Source: Methylopila capsulata (GTDB lineage: Bacteria > Pseudomonadota > Alphaproteobacteria > Rhizobiales > Methylopilaceae). From it: DNA of 64,000 bases. How positions within the stretch are numbered: the stretch's first letter is position 1; the number at the start of each line of letters is the position of its first letter. This document shows, in pieces, positions 52,339-60,456 of the stretch. The position numbers were made by a program, and so were the translations under genes. Where the stretch lies: NCBI RefSeq assembly GCF_016907975.1, contig NZ_JAFBCY010000005.1, forward strand, positions 1-64,000, written 5' to 3'. Under the pieces are notes generated by a model. The model was not told the origin of the DNA. It saw nothing but the letters and a program-made list of their open reading frames with translations, and did no database searches.

Positions 52339-53526
52339 TCACCGCCTTGCGCGGGCGAGCGCCTGCTCGACGTCGGTCCAGATGACGTCGGCGTCCTCCA
52401 GGCCGACGCCGAAGCGCACGGCGCGCGGGCTGACGCCGAAGCGCTGCAGGGAGTTCGCCTCGCCCGGCATCTGCAGGGGCGCGAGCGCCGGCATCACCAG
52501 CGATTCCGGCCCGCCCCAGCTGACCCCGATCCGCACGTGGCCGAGCGCGTCGGCGAAGCGCGCGACGTCGATCGCGTCGGTGACTTCGAAGGCGAACAGG
52601 CCGCCGAAGCCCGACAGGGTCGCCTTGCCGGGGTGGTCGCTGAAGGCCGGGTGCCGCACGCGCTCGACCTCGGGGTGGGCGGCGAGCCGCTCCGCGAGCG
52701 CGAGCCCGCTCGCCATGTGGCGCTCCATCCTGAGCGGTAGCGTGCGCATGCCGCGCAGCAGCAGCCAGGCCTCCAGCGGCGAGAGCTTGGCGCCGAGGTA
52801 GGGGTAGGAGCCCGTGTTTATGCGCGCGAGGTGCGCGGCCGAGCCGACGACCAGACCGCCCACCGTGTCGCTGTGCCCGCCAAGATATTTGGAGGCCGCA
52901 TGGATCACGAGGTCGACGCCGTGGGCGATCGGCTTCTGGTAGAGCGGCGTCGCCCAGGAGTTGTCGATGACGGTCAGTACGCCGTGGCGGCGGGCCTCGG
53001 CCGCGACCGCCGGCAGGTCCTGCAGGTCGAAGACGAGCGAGGTCGGGCTCTCGAGGTAGAGCAGCTTGGCGCCCGGCAGGGCGGCGACCACCGCGTCCGT
53101 GTCGGAGCCGTCGACGTAATCGACCGCGACGCCGAACTTCCTGAGGAGCTTCTCGCAGATCCTAAAGGCGTCGCTGTAGAGGTGGCGCACCGCGACGATG
53201 CGGTCCCCCTGCTCCAGGAAGGCGAGCAGGGTGGCCGCGATCGCGCCGGTGCCGCTGGAGAAGGCGCGGGCGGCCTCGGCGCCCTCGAGCGCCGCCACCA
53301 GGCTTTCGAGCTCCATCACGGTCGGGTTGTCGCCGCGCGAGTAGATGAACTGCTTGGAGCGCCCCGCGAACACCGCCTCCAGATCGGCGTAGCTGTCGAA
53401 GGTGAACAGCGAGGTCTGGAAGATCGCGGGCGAGGCGGCGTTGAACGGGCTGTTCGCCGGCGGCGCCGCGATCCGGGTGGCGGCGTCGAGCAGGAGGTGG
53501 TCGGGGTCGAGGATCGGCTTGTTCAT
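52339..53526 (-). CDS. Cystathionine gamma-synthase-like PLP enzyme in siderophore operon
   Basis: A 395-residue fold-type I PLP enzyme of the Cys/Met-metabolism family. The cofactor Lys is in IHAASKYLGGHSDTVGGLVV; YSRGDNPTVMELESLVAALE and TLLAFLEQGDRIVAVRHLYS are the front-part signatures; SFVFDLQDLP-like strand is replaced by TSLVFDLQDLPAVAAEARRH. The family does gamma-replacement and elimination on O-acyl/phospho-homoserine or cystathionine. It is 11 bases downstream of the MATE gene and 60 bases upstream of DUF418. I infer a role in making a building block of the siderophore, since a plain methionine gene would not be expected here. Confidence 0.88.
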   Translation of the reverse strand: MNKPILDPDHLLLDAATRIAAPPANSPFNAASPAIFQTSLFTFDSYADLEAVFAGRSKQFIYSRGDNPTVMELESLVAALEGAEAARAFSSGTGAIAATLLAFLEQGDRIVAVRHLYSDAFRICEKLLRKFGVAVDYVDGSDTDAVVAALPGAKLLYLESPTSLVFDLQDLPAVAAEARRHGVLTVIDNSWATPLYQKPIAHGVDLVIHAASKYLGGHSDTVGGLVVGSAAHLARINTGSYPYLGAKLSPLEAWLLLRGMRTLPLRMERHMASGLALAERLAAHPEVERVRHPAFSDHPGKATLSGFGGLFAFEVTDAIDVARFADALGHVRIGVSWGGPESLVMPALAPLQMPGEANSLQRFGVSPRAVRFGVGLEDADVIWTDVEQALARARR

Positions 53527-53537
53527 GGGGGTCGCCT

Positions 53538-54920
53538 TCACGAGGTCTGGGGCTTGGGCGTCAGGCGGGAAGGATCGGGCCGGCGAAGCTCGCCGAGCAG
53601 CGTCGCGCCGAGGCCCGCCGCGAGCAGCGCCGTCAGACCGGCCGCGGCGGCGAGGCTCCAGGCGACGCCGGCGAAGCCGAACCACAGGGGCAGCACGGCG
53701 AGCAGCGGCAGCAGCAGGTAGCCGTTGGGCGCGAGGCTGAGCGCCGCCGCCTGCCGCGGCTTACCCGCCGACTGGAGCAGGACGAGCAGCACGTAGCGGA
53801 GGCCGAGGAACGGGAACACGACGTGGGACGCCACCAGCGCCTCGGCGGCGAGGTCGATCGTGGCGGGATCGGCGGTGAAGAGGCCCGCGATCGGCCGCGC
53901 GAATAGGATGACGGCGAAGGCGTAGGCCGCGCAGAAGGCGGACGAGGCCGCCCCCATGAATCCGGCGGCGTCCGCCACGCGGCCCCGGTCGCCCGCGCCC
54001 CAGGCGTAGCCGAGCACGGGCTGGCCGCCGAGCGCGAAGCCGATCACCGGCAGGGTGCCGAGGGTCATCACCCGGAGCGCGATCCCGATCGCGGCGATTC
54101 CGGCCTCGCCTGCATGGGCGCCTGCGCTGCGGTAGAGGATGGCGAAGGCGGCGCCGGTCAGCGCGCTGGAGGCCGCGATCGGCAGGCCGATGGCGACGAC
54201 GGGTCCGAGCACTCTTCGGCGCAGACGCGCGAGCCGCGGCGCCACCCGCAGCACGCCCCAGCGGCGGCGGAAGTAGAGCGCGTAGACGCAGAGCACCACG
54301 ACCTGCGAGATCAAGGTGGCGAGCGCCGCGCCCGCGACGCCGAGACCAAACCCGAAGATCAGCACGGGATCGAGCGCGACGTTGAGGCCGAAGCCGCCGA
54401 TCAGCGTCCACATGCTGAAGCGGGTGTTGCCTTCGGAGATCGCGACGAAGTCGCAGATGATCTGCAGCAGGATCAAAGTCGACCCGAGAGCGGCGACGAT
54501 CAGGTAGCTCTCGGCCATCGGCAGCGTCGCCTCCGGCGCGCCGAACAGCTCCAGCAGCGGCCTTCGCGCGAGGATGGTCACGGCCGTTAGCAGCAGGCCG
54601 AGGGGGATCGCGACCGCGATCACGGTGGAGGCGACGACGCCGGCCTCCGTCTTGCGCCGGGCCCCGAGCAGGCGCCCGATGGTGGCCGCCGCGCCGACGC
54701 CGAGGCCCTCGCCGACGGCGGCGATCAGGATGACGATCGGCAGCGCCAAGGTGACCGCCGCGATCGCCTCGACGCCGATCGCCCCTACAAACAGAGCGTT
54801 CGCGGTGTGGTGGGCGGCGTTGGCGGACAGGCCGATGACGGCGGGCAGGGCCAGCCGGACGACGAGGCGCTTGAGGTCCGGCGCGCCGAGGTCGGCGGGG
54901 GCGAACAGGCCCGCGCTCAT
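53538..54920 (-). CDS. MATE family efflux protein
   Basis: A 460-residue exporter with twelve predicted helices. LPAVIGLSANAAHHTANALF and ALPIVILIAAVGEGLGVGAA are the first-half MATE segments, with IGFALGGQPVLGYAWGAGDR in the second half. The start at 54920 overlaps the GNAT stop as ATGA. Its place between a siderophore acyltransferase and a PLP enzyme suggests it exports the finished siderophore. Confidence 0.92.
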   Translation of the reverse strand: MSAGLFAPADLGAPDLKRLVVRLALPAVIGLSANAAHHTANALFVGAIGVEAIAAVTLALPIVILIAAVGEGLGVGAAATIGRLLGARRKTEAGVVASTVIAVAIPLGLLLTAVTILARRPLLELFGAPEATLPMAESYLIVAALGSTLILLQIICDFVAISEGNTRFSMWTLIGGFGLNVALDPVLIFGFGLGVAGAALATLISQVVVLCVYALYFRRRWGVLRVAPRLARLRRRVLGPVVAIGLPIAASSALTGAAFAILYRSAGAHAGEAGIAAIGIALRVMTLGTLPVIGFALGGQPVLGYAWGAGDRGRVADAAGFMGAASSAFCAAYAFAVILFARPIAGLFTADPATIDLAAEALVASHVVFPFLGLRYVLLVLLQSAGKPRQAAALSLAPNGYLLLPLLAVLPLWFGFAGVAWSLAAAAGLTALLAAGLGATLLGELRRPDPSRLTPKPQTS

Positions 54921-55891
54921 GCTGTTTTTTCCGGAGCCCACAGCCGGTCGCCGAAGAAACGCTCGCGCAGGAGCATCACCAGCAGCGCCCGTTTGTGCGG
55001 AAAATCGAAGTGCTTGACCTTGGCGAAGCCGGCCTTGTCGAGGTTGCGGATCTGCTGGGCGTGGGTGGCCCTGGGCTCGCCGACGATGCGCCGGGTCCGG
55101 GGGTCGTCCAGGAACATGTAGTGCATCAGCGAGGGCAGCCAGGCGGTGATGAAGTCCTTGCCGCGAAAGGCGTCTTCGCCGATCAGCACATGCCAGCCGC
55201 GGTCGTGGTCGTCGGCGTCGTAGAACGGTCCGAGCCGATTCTCCTTGGCCCAGTAGAGCTCGAAATAGCCGAAGGGCGCGCCGTCGAACTCGCCGATCAG
55301 GGTGAGCAGGTGCGGGTCGGCCGCGCGCTCCTCCAGCGAGGCGCGATGGGCCTCCAGCGTCCCCGCCTCCTCCCAGACCGCGTCGACCCGCGGGTCGTTC
55401 ATCCAGCGGTGGAACAGGGCAAGGTCGCGGTTAACCTCGAGGGCGCGGAAACGCAACGTCTGGTTAACCCAAGGGATACTCCGGGCGTACACGACGCCGC
55501 GCGGTTTCGAAGGTCGGAGCGGATGGCGGCGCCCGGCCGTGACGACCGGCAGCTCCGGGTAGACGGGCCGGTCGCGCTCCGCGAGCCAGGTCGAGGGCCG
55601 CTGCCAGAGCAGCTCCGGCCGGACCACCAGCCGCCCGGCGTCGGGAACGACGATCGCCTCCGCGATCAGCCGCGCCCGCCCGGCCTCGTCGGCGCAGACG
55701 ACCTCGATCGTCGGGGCCTCCCGGTCCTCCGCGGTCAGAGCTTCCGCGACCGCGGCGACGGCCTTCGCAAGCTGGCCCGGCTCGGCCGGCTCCGGCGCGA
55801 GGACGACGCCGGCCTCCGACCGCTCGATCCGGACGTCCGGGGCCAGGGAGTGCGCTTGGGCGAGGCTCGGGGTTTTGGCGACGACGTTCAT
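54917..55891 (-). CDS. GNAT-type siderophore N-acyltransferase (IucB/MbtK-like)
   Basis: A 324-residue protein with a weakly conserved N-terminal half and a C-terminal GNAT domain of the Acetyltransf_8 group. RHPLRPSKPRGVVYARSIPW, LFHRWMNDPRVDAVWEEAGT, GWHVLIGEDAFRGKDFITAW and ATHAQQIRNLDKAGFAKVKH match the acyltransferases that put an acetyl or longer acyl group on an N-hydroxylamine (IucB, VbsA, MbtK). With the N-hydroxylase at 60457 it would build a hydroxamate. It heads the leftward operon. Confidence 0.9.
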   Translation of the reverse strand: MNVVAKTPSLAQAHSLAPDVRIERSEAGVVLAPEPAEPGQLAKAVAAVAEALTAEDREAPTIEVVCADEAGRARLIAEAIVVPDAGRLVVRPELLWQRPSTWLAERDRPVYPELPVVTAGRRHPLRPSKPRGVVYARSIPWVNQTLRFRALEVNRDLALFHRWMNDPRVDAVWEEAGTLEAHRASLEERAADPHLLTLIGEFDGAPFGYFELYWAKENRLGPFYDADDHDRGWHVLIGEDAFRGKDFITAWLPSLMHYMFLDDPRTRRIVGEPRATHAQQIRNLDKAGFAKVKHFDFPHKRALLVMLLRERFFGDRLWAPEKTA

Positions 55892-56149
55892 GGCGGTCCT
55901 CGGAGTGCTCCCTGATGCGGGAGGCGATTTCGGGGCCTGTTCAGAGCCCGGACGACCGGTTCAGGAGCGCAGCGCGTGCTTCGAGACGCCCCCATCGGCC
56001 GCTCCAAACGGGCCTTCACGACCCAAGACGAGGTCCGCACCCCGGAATTTAGGTTCGGATGAAAAATTCGGCGCCGGCCTAAATCCCGGGCGCTCGGGTC
56101 CGTCTTGGGGGTGTTCGCTCCGGACATCTCTTCCGAGGACCCAAGCCCC
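55892..56149. promoter_or_regulatory. Divergent promoter region of the siderophore operons
   Basis: This 258-base gap separates the leftward GNAT operon and rightward MbtH-NRPS operon. Its core at 56043-56088 is an imperfect inverted repeat: GGAATTTAGG on the left and CCTAAATCCC on the right, with 25 bases between. Read on each strand the arms are GGAATTTAGG and GGGATTTAGG. These could be operator half-sites, or two outward-crossing ECF-type -35 elements. No Fur or RirA box could be matched. Confidence 0.5.
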
Positions 56150-56380
56150 ATGACAGACGACGAGCTTTGGCAGGTCGTGCAGGACCGCGAGGGCCGATAC
56201 TCGGTCTGGCCGCAGGACCGCGCCGCCCCGCTCGGCTGGACCACGACCGGCTTCGCCGGCCGCCGCGCGGCCTGCGTCGCGCACATCGACGCGACCTGGA
56301 CCGACCCGCTCCCCGCCCGCTGGCGGGCCGTTCTCGACGCCCGGACAACGGCTGAACCGAAGGGGTCCGCCCATGCGTGA
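56150..56380 (+). CDS. MbtH-like protein
   Basis: A 76-residue MbtH-family protein, which binds and supports NRPS adenylation domains. DDELWQVVQDREGRYSVWPQ, then PLGWTTTGFAGRRAACVAHI and DATWTDPLPARWR contain the conserved tryptophans. The usual Asn before the acidic pair (N-x-EGQYS) is changed to DREGRYS. It overlaps the NRPS start by eight bases, so the two are translationally coupled. The ATG at 56150 is chosen over the GTG at 56105-56110. Confidence 0.92.
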   Translation: MTDDELWQVVQDREGRYSVWPQDRAAPLGWTTTGFAGRRAACVAHIDATWTDPLPARWRAVLDARTTAEPKGSAHA

Positions 56381-59300
56381 ACCCGTTCTCGCCGCGCCCG
56401 CCGACGTGGTGGACCTCGCCCGGCCGGCGGAGACCGCCGCCGGCTTCCCGCTGTCGGTCGCGCAGAAGCGCATCTGGTCGCTCGGCCTCGTCGGCGCCCA
56501 CGGCGTCTTCCCCGCCCAGACGCTGGCGCTGGTCTTCGCGCAGGCGCCGGACGACGCCGCGCTCCGCGCGCTCGCAGCCATCCACCCCTCGCTCCGCACA
56601 CGCTTCCGGCGGTTCGCCGGCGGGCGCATCGAGCAGGTCGCGGCGCCCGCGGAGGAGTTGGTCGTCGAACGGCTCGACCTCGCCCTGCATCCGGCCGAAT
56701 CCGAAGAGGCCGGCCTCGCCCGCCTGGTCGACGCCTTCGCGGCCCGCCCGTTCGATCTCGACCGCGAGCCTGCGGCCCGCATCGCCCGCATCGCCCTCTC
56801 CGGCGGCCGTTCGGCCATCGCCCTCACGCTGCACCCGATCGTCGCCGACCCCGCCTCGCTGCGCGTTCTCGCCCGCGACCTGGCGGCGGCGGCGAACGGG
56901 GACGCGCCCGGCGAGGTTCGCGACGCCGCGCTGACGCTGGCCCCGGCCGAGCAGGCGTGGCTGCGCGCGCCGGCTTTCGCGGACACCCTGGAGTACTGGC
57001 GCGCGGCCTTCGCGGGCGAGCACGCCGCGGCGACGCTGCCGCTGAAGAACGGCCTCGGCGCCGCCGCGGCCGGCGTCCGCGGGCGCAGCGCGTTCCGGAT
57101 CGCGCCCGAGACCGTGCGGGGCCTTGAAGCGCTTGGCGCCCGCGAGGGCCTGCCGCTCCCGACGCTGGTGTTCGCCGGCTTTCACACCCTGCTCGCCCGC
57201 TACTCCGGCCAGTGGGCGCTCCGCACCGGCATCGTGATCGAGAACCGGGCGGACACCGCCCGCGCCGGAACGGTCGGCCGCTTTGAGGACGTGGCGCCGC
57301 TGCACCTCGACCTGGCCTCAAGCGCGAGCTTCGTCGCTCTTGCCCGCGCGGCGCAGGCTAGGCTCGACGACGCCCTCGCCCACCACGCGCCGATCGAGCG
57401 GCTGGCGCAGGAGCTGTGGCGCCACGAGGGCGACGCCAGCGAAAGCCTGGTGAAGACGCTGTTCGAGTTCCGGGAGGCGCTTGGTCTGGACGAGGCGGCC
57501 CCCCTCACCCGCCCCCTCGCCGCCCGGGCGGACACCGACTTCATCCTCACGGTTCAACCCGCTGCGGACGGCGGGCTGGACGCGGTGATGGACTACGCCG
57601 AGGGGCTCTACGACGCCCGGCTCGTCGCCCGCGCCGCGAACGGCCTGACCCGGATTCTTCGGGCCGCCGCCGAGAACGGCGCGGTGCGCCTGCGCGACAT
57701 CGCGCTGGTCGAGGCCGACGAACTGGACTGGCTCTCCGCGCCCTACCCCGACGACGTGATCGACGACGACCGTCCCGTGCACGAGCTGATCGCGGACCAC
57801 GCGGCGCGGACCCCCGACAAGGTCGCGATCCTCTACGCCGAGGAGAGCTGGACCCACGGCGAGCTCGACCGCTTCGCGAACCGCCTCGCCCATCGGCTCG
57901 TCCGCGAGGGCGTCGGTCCCGAGGACTGCGTCGCGATCGCGGTGAAACGCAGCCCGCAGGCGATCGGCGCGATGCTCGCGACGCTGAAGGCCGGCGGCGC
58001 CTACATCCCCGTGGAGCCCGACCACCCGGCGGTCCGCAACGACCACATCTTCCGCGACGCGGGCGTGAAGGTCATCGTCACCAACAGCTGGCTGACGGCG
58101 AAGATCCCGACCGGGGTCGACGCCGTGGTGCTGGAGCTCGACCGCATCGACCTCGAGGCCGAGCCGGCGGCGGCCCCCGAGACGCCTCCGGTCCACGACG
58201 ACCAGCTCGCCTACGTGATGTACACCTCCGGCTCCACCGGCCTGCCCAAGGGCGTCGGCGTGGAGCACGGGCCGCTGACGCATCACCTGCAGTCGACGGC
58301 GCGGGTCTACGGCATGACCGAGATCTCGCGGGAGCTGCCGTTCCTGCCGTTCTCCTCCGACGGCGGGCATGAGCGCTGGATGAACCCGCTGATGGTCGGC
58401 GGCTCCATCATCCTGCCCGACCAGCCGCTGTGGACGCCGGAGGAAACGCTCGCCGCGATGCGCCGGCATGGGGCGAACAACGCCTCGATCCCCACCACCT
58501 ACCTCCAGCAGCTGGCGGAGGAGGCCGACGCCAATGCAAGCGCGCCGCCCATGCGGCTCTACTCCTTCGGCGGCGAAGGTCTGCCGCAGACCACCTTCGA
58601 GCTGCTGTCGCGCTCGCTGAACTCCGAGTGGCTGATCAACGGCTACGGCCCGACCGAGACCATCATGACGCCGATGGTCTGGAAGGTGCGCGCCGGCGCC
58701 CGCTTCGAAGGGACCTACGCCCCGCTCGGCTGGTGCGTTGGCCGCCGCCGCGCCTATGTGCTGGACGCCGACCTGAACCCCTGCCCGATCGGCGTGACCG
58801 GCGAGCTCTATCTCGGCGGCGAAGGCGTGGCGCGCGGCTATCTCGGCCGGCCCGGCGTCACCGCCGACCGCTTCATGCCGGACCCGTTCAGCGCCGAGGG
58901 CGGCCGGCTCTACCGCTCCGGCGACATGACGCGCTGGCGCGAGGACGGCTCGGTGGAGTTCGTCGGCCGCGTCGACCACCAGGTGAAGCTGCGCGGCTTC
59001 CGCATCGAGCTCGGCGAGATCGAGGCGGCGCTGCTGGCGCAGGACGGCGTGGGCGAGAGCCTCGTCATCCTGCGCGAGGACGACGGCCGCAAGGCGCTGG
59101 TCGCCTATGTGGTCCCGAAGGCCGGGGCGACCCTCGACGGCGACGCGCTTCGCCGCGCGCTGGTGCGGGAGCTGCCGGACTACATGGTCCCGGCCGCCAT
59201 CGTGCCGCTGGAGCGCATGCCGACCAACCCCAACAGCAAGCTCGACCGCATGGCGCTGCCGGCGCCGAAGCTCAAGCTCTCCGAGAGCGTTCCGCCCGCG

Positions 59301-60392
59301 ACGCCGCTGGAGGAGGAGCTGCTGGCGCTCTGGAAGCAAGTGCTGAACGTCGAGGCGCTCGGCGTCACCGACAACTTCTTCGAGATCGGCGGCCATTCGC
59401 TCGCGGCGGTCAAGATCGTGAGCCGGCTTCGCGCGCTGAAGCCGAAGGCCAAGGTGACCATCGCCGACCTGTTCAACGAGGCCACGGTGCGCAAGCTCGC
59501 GGCCTCGATCGAGCGCGGCGGCGAGGCGACCGGCGGCCAGGTGATCCGCCTGCGCGAGAGCGGCTCCCGGCCGATGCTGTACTGCTTCCCCGGCCTGCTG
59601 GTCTCGACCCGCGAGTACGTCAAGCTCGTCGACTTCCTCGGGCCGGAGCAGCCGGCCACGGGCTTCATCTGCTACTCGCTGTCGGAGGAAAAGAAGCTCG
59701 ACGCATCGGTGGAGGAGATCACCGGGCGTTACGTCGACCACATCCGCAAGGAGAGCGCTGGCCGCCCCTGCTTCTTCCTCGGCTGGTCCTGGGGCGGGCT
59801 GCTCGCCTACGAGGCGGCGCGGATGCTGGGCTCCGACATCGACCTCCGGCTCGTCGGCATGATCGACGTCTGCGACCTCGGGACCGAGTTCGCGATCGGC
59901 GCGACGCCGCAGTTCGCTCCGGGCGAGCGCGACGAGCTGCAGCGGCTCGTCACCGAATGGCTGGGCCGCACGAGGATGCGCGCCGACTGGGACCGCCTGC
60001 TCGGCTCCATGGACGCGCGCACCTACGACCAGTTCCTGCGCTTCGTGGGCGACGAGGAGGAGAGCCTGCCGACCGACGGGCCGGACATCTCCAGCCGCGA
60101 GCACACCTTCTGGATCCTGATCGACAACGCGCTGATCTTCCGCCGCCACGTGCTGCAGCCCTTCGACGCGCCGATCCACTCCTGGGCGGCCGAGGACAGC
60201 CTGCACCGCGGGCTCAACCTGATGGACTGGCGCCGACTCTCGCGGCGGGCGAACCCGGCCGAGATCATCGCCGGCACCAACCACCTCCACGTCATCGGAT
60301 CGAGCGCCTTCCACAGCCGCTTCGCGGCGCGGATCGACGAGGCGATGGCGGGGCTGGACGGGACCGAGAGGCGAAAACGCATGAGCGGGTGA
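56373..60392 (+). CDS. One-module NRPS: degenerate C, A, T and TE domains
   Basis: A 1339-residue non-ribosomal peptide synthetase. Condensation-like domain at about 20-430 (SVAQKRIWSLGL), but the HHxxxDG site reads HPIVADP at 154-160, so the catalytic His is Pro. Adenylation domain about 465-970: YTSGSTGLPKGVGVEH at 617, NGYGPTETI at 756, YRSGDMTRW at 847, NPNSKLDRM at 953. Carrier domain: FFEIGGHSLAAVKI with phosphopantetheine Ser1009. Thioesterase from about 1070: GWSWGGLLAYEAARM with Ser1139 and a late NHLHVI His. A manual alignment of the A-domain pocket starts D-G-E, with an acidic residue suiting a basic or hydroxamate-bearing side chain. Likely loads the acylated N-hydroxy amino acid; the TE may oligomerise and release it. 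Confidence 0.93.
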   Translation: MREPVLAAPADVVDLARPAETAAGFPLSVAQKRIWSLGLVGAHGVFPAQTLALVFAQAPDDAALRALAAIHPSLRTRFRRFAGGRIEQVAAPAEELVVERLDLALHPAESEEAGLARLVDAFAARPFDLDREPAARIARIALSGGRSAIALTLHPIVADPASLRVLARDLAAAANGDAPGEVRDAALTLAPAEQAWLRAPAFADTLEYWRAAFAGEHAAATLPLKNGLGAAAAGVRGRSAFRIAPETVRGLEALGAREGLPLPTLVFAGFHTLLARYSGQWALRTGIVIENRADTARAGTVGRFEDVAPLHLDLASSASFVALARAAQARLDDALAHHAPIERLAQELWRHEGDASESLVKTLFEFREALGLDEAAPLTRPLAARADTDFILTVQPAADGGLDAVMDYAEGLYDARLVARAANGLTRILRAAAENGAVRLRDIALVEADELDWLSAPYPDDVIDDDRPVHELIADHAARTPDKVAILYAEESWTHGELDRFANRLAHRLVREGVGPEDCVAIAVKRSPQAIGAMLATLKAGGAYIPVEPDHPAVRNDHIFRDAGVKVIVTNSWLTAKIPTGVDAVVLELDRIDLEAEPAAAPETPPVHDDQLAYVMYTSGSTGLPKGVGVEHGPLTHHLQSTARVYGMTEISRELPFLPFSSDGGHERWMNPLMVGGSIILPDQPLWTPEETLAAMRRHGANNASIPTTYLQQLAEEADANASAPPMRLYSFGGEGLPQTTFELLSRSLNSEWLINGYGPTETIMTPMVWKVRAGARFEGTYAPLGWCVGRRRAYVLDADLNPCPIGVTGELYLGGEGVARGYLGRPGVTADRFMPDPFSAEGGRLYRSGDMTRWREDGSVEFVGRVDHQVKLRGFRIELGEIEAALLAQDGVGESLVILREDDGRKALVAYVVPKAGATLDGDALRRALVRELPDYMVPAAIVPLERMPTNPNSKLDRMALPAPKLKLSESVPPATPLEEELLALWKQVLNVEALGVTDNFFEIGGHSLAAVKIVSRLRALKPKAKVTIADLFNEATVRKLAASIERGGEATGGQVIRLRESGSRPMLYCFPGLLVSTREYVKLVDFLGPEQPATGFICYSLSEEKKLDASVEEITGRYVDHIRKESAGRPCFFLGWSWGGLLAYEAARMLGSDIDLRLVGMIDVCDLGTEFAIGATPQFAPGERDELQRLVTEWLGRTRMRADWDRLLGSMDARTYDQFLRFVGDEEESLPTDGPDISSREHTFWILIDNALIFRRHVLQPFDAPIHSWAAEDSLHRGLNLMDWRRLSRRANPAEIIAGTNHLHVIGSSAFHSRFAARIDEAMAGLDGTERRKRMSG

Positions 60393-60456
60393 GGCGTCCC
60401 CCGCCCGCCAAACGCCTTTCCCAACAAAGCCCTTCCTGTCCAAGGACCTGACGACG

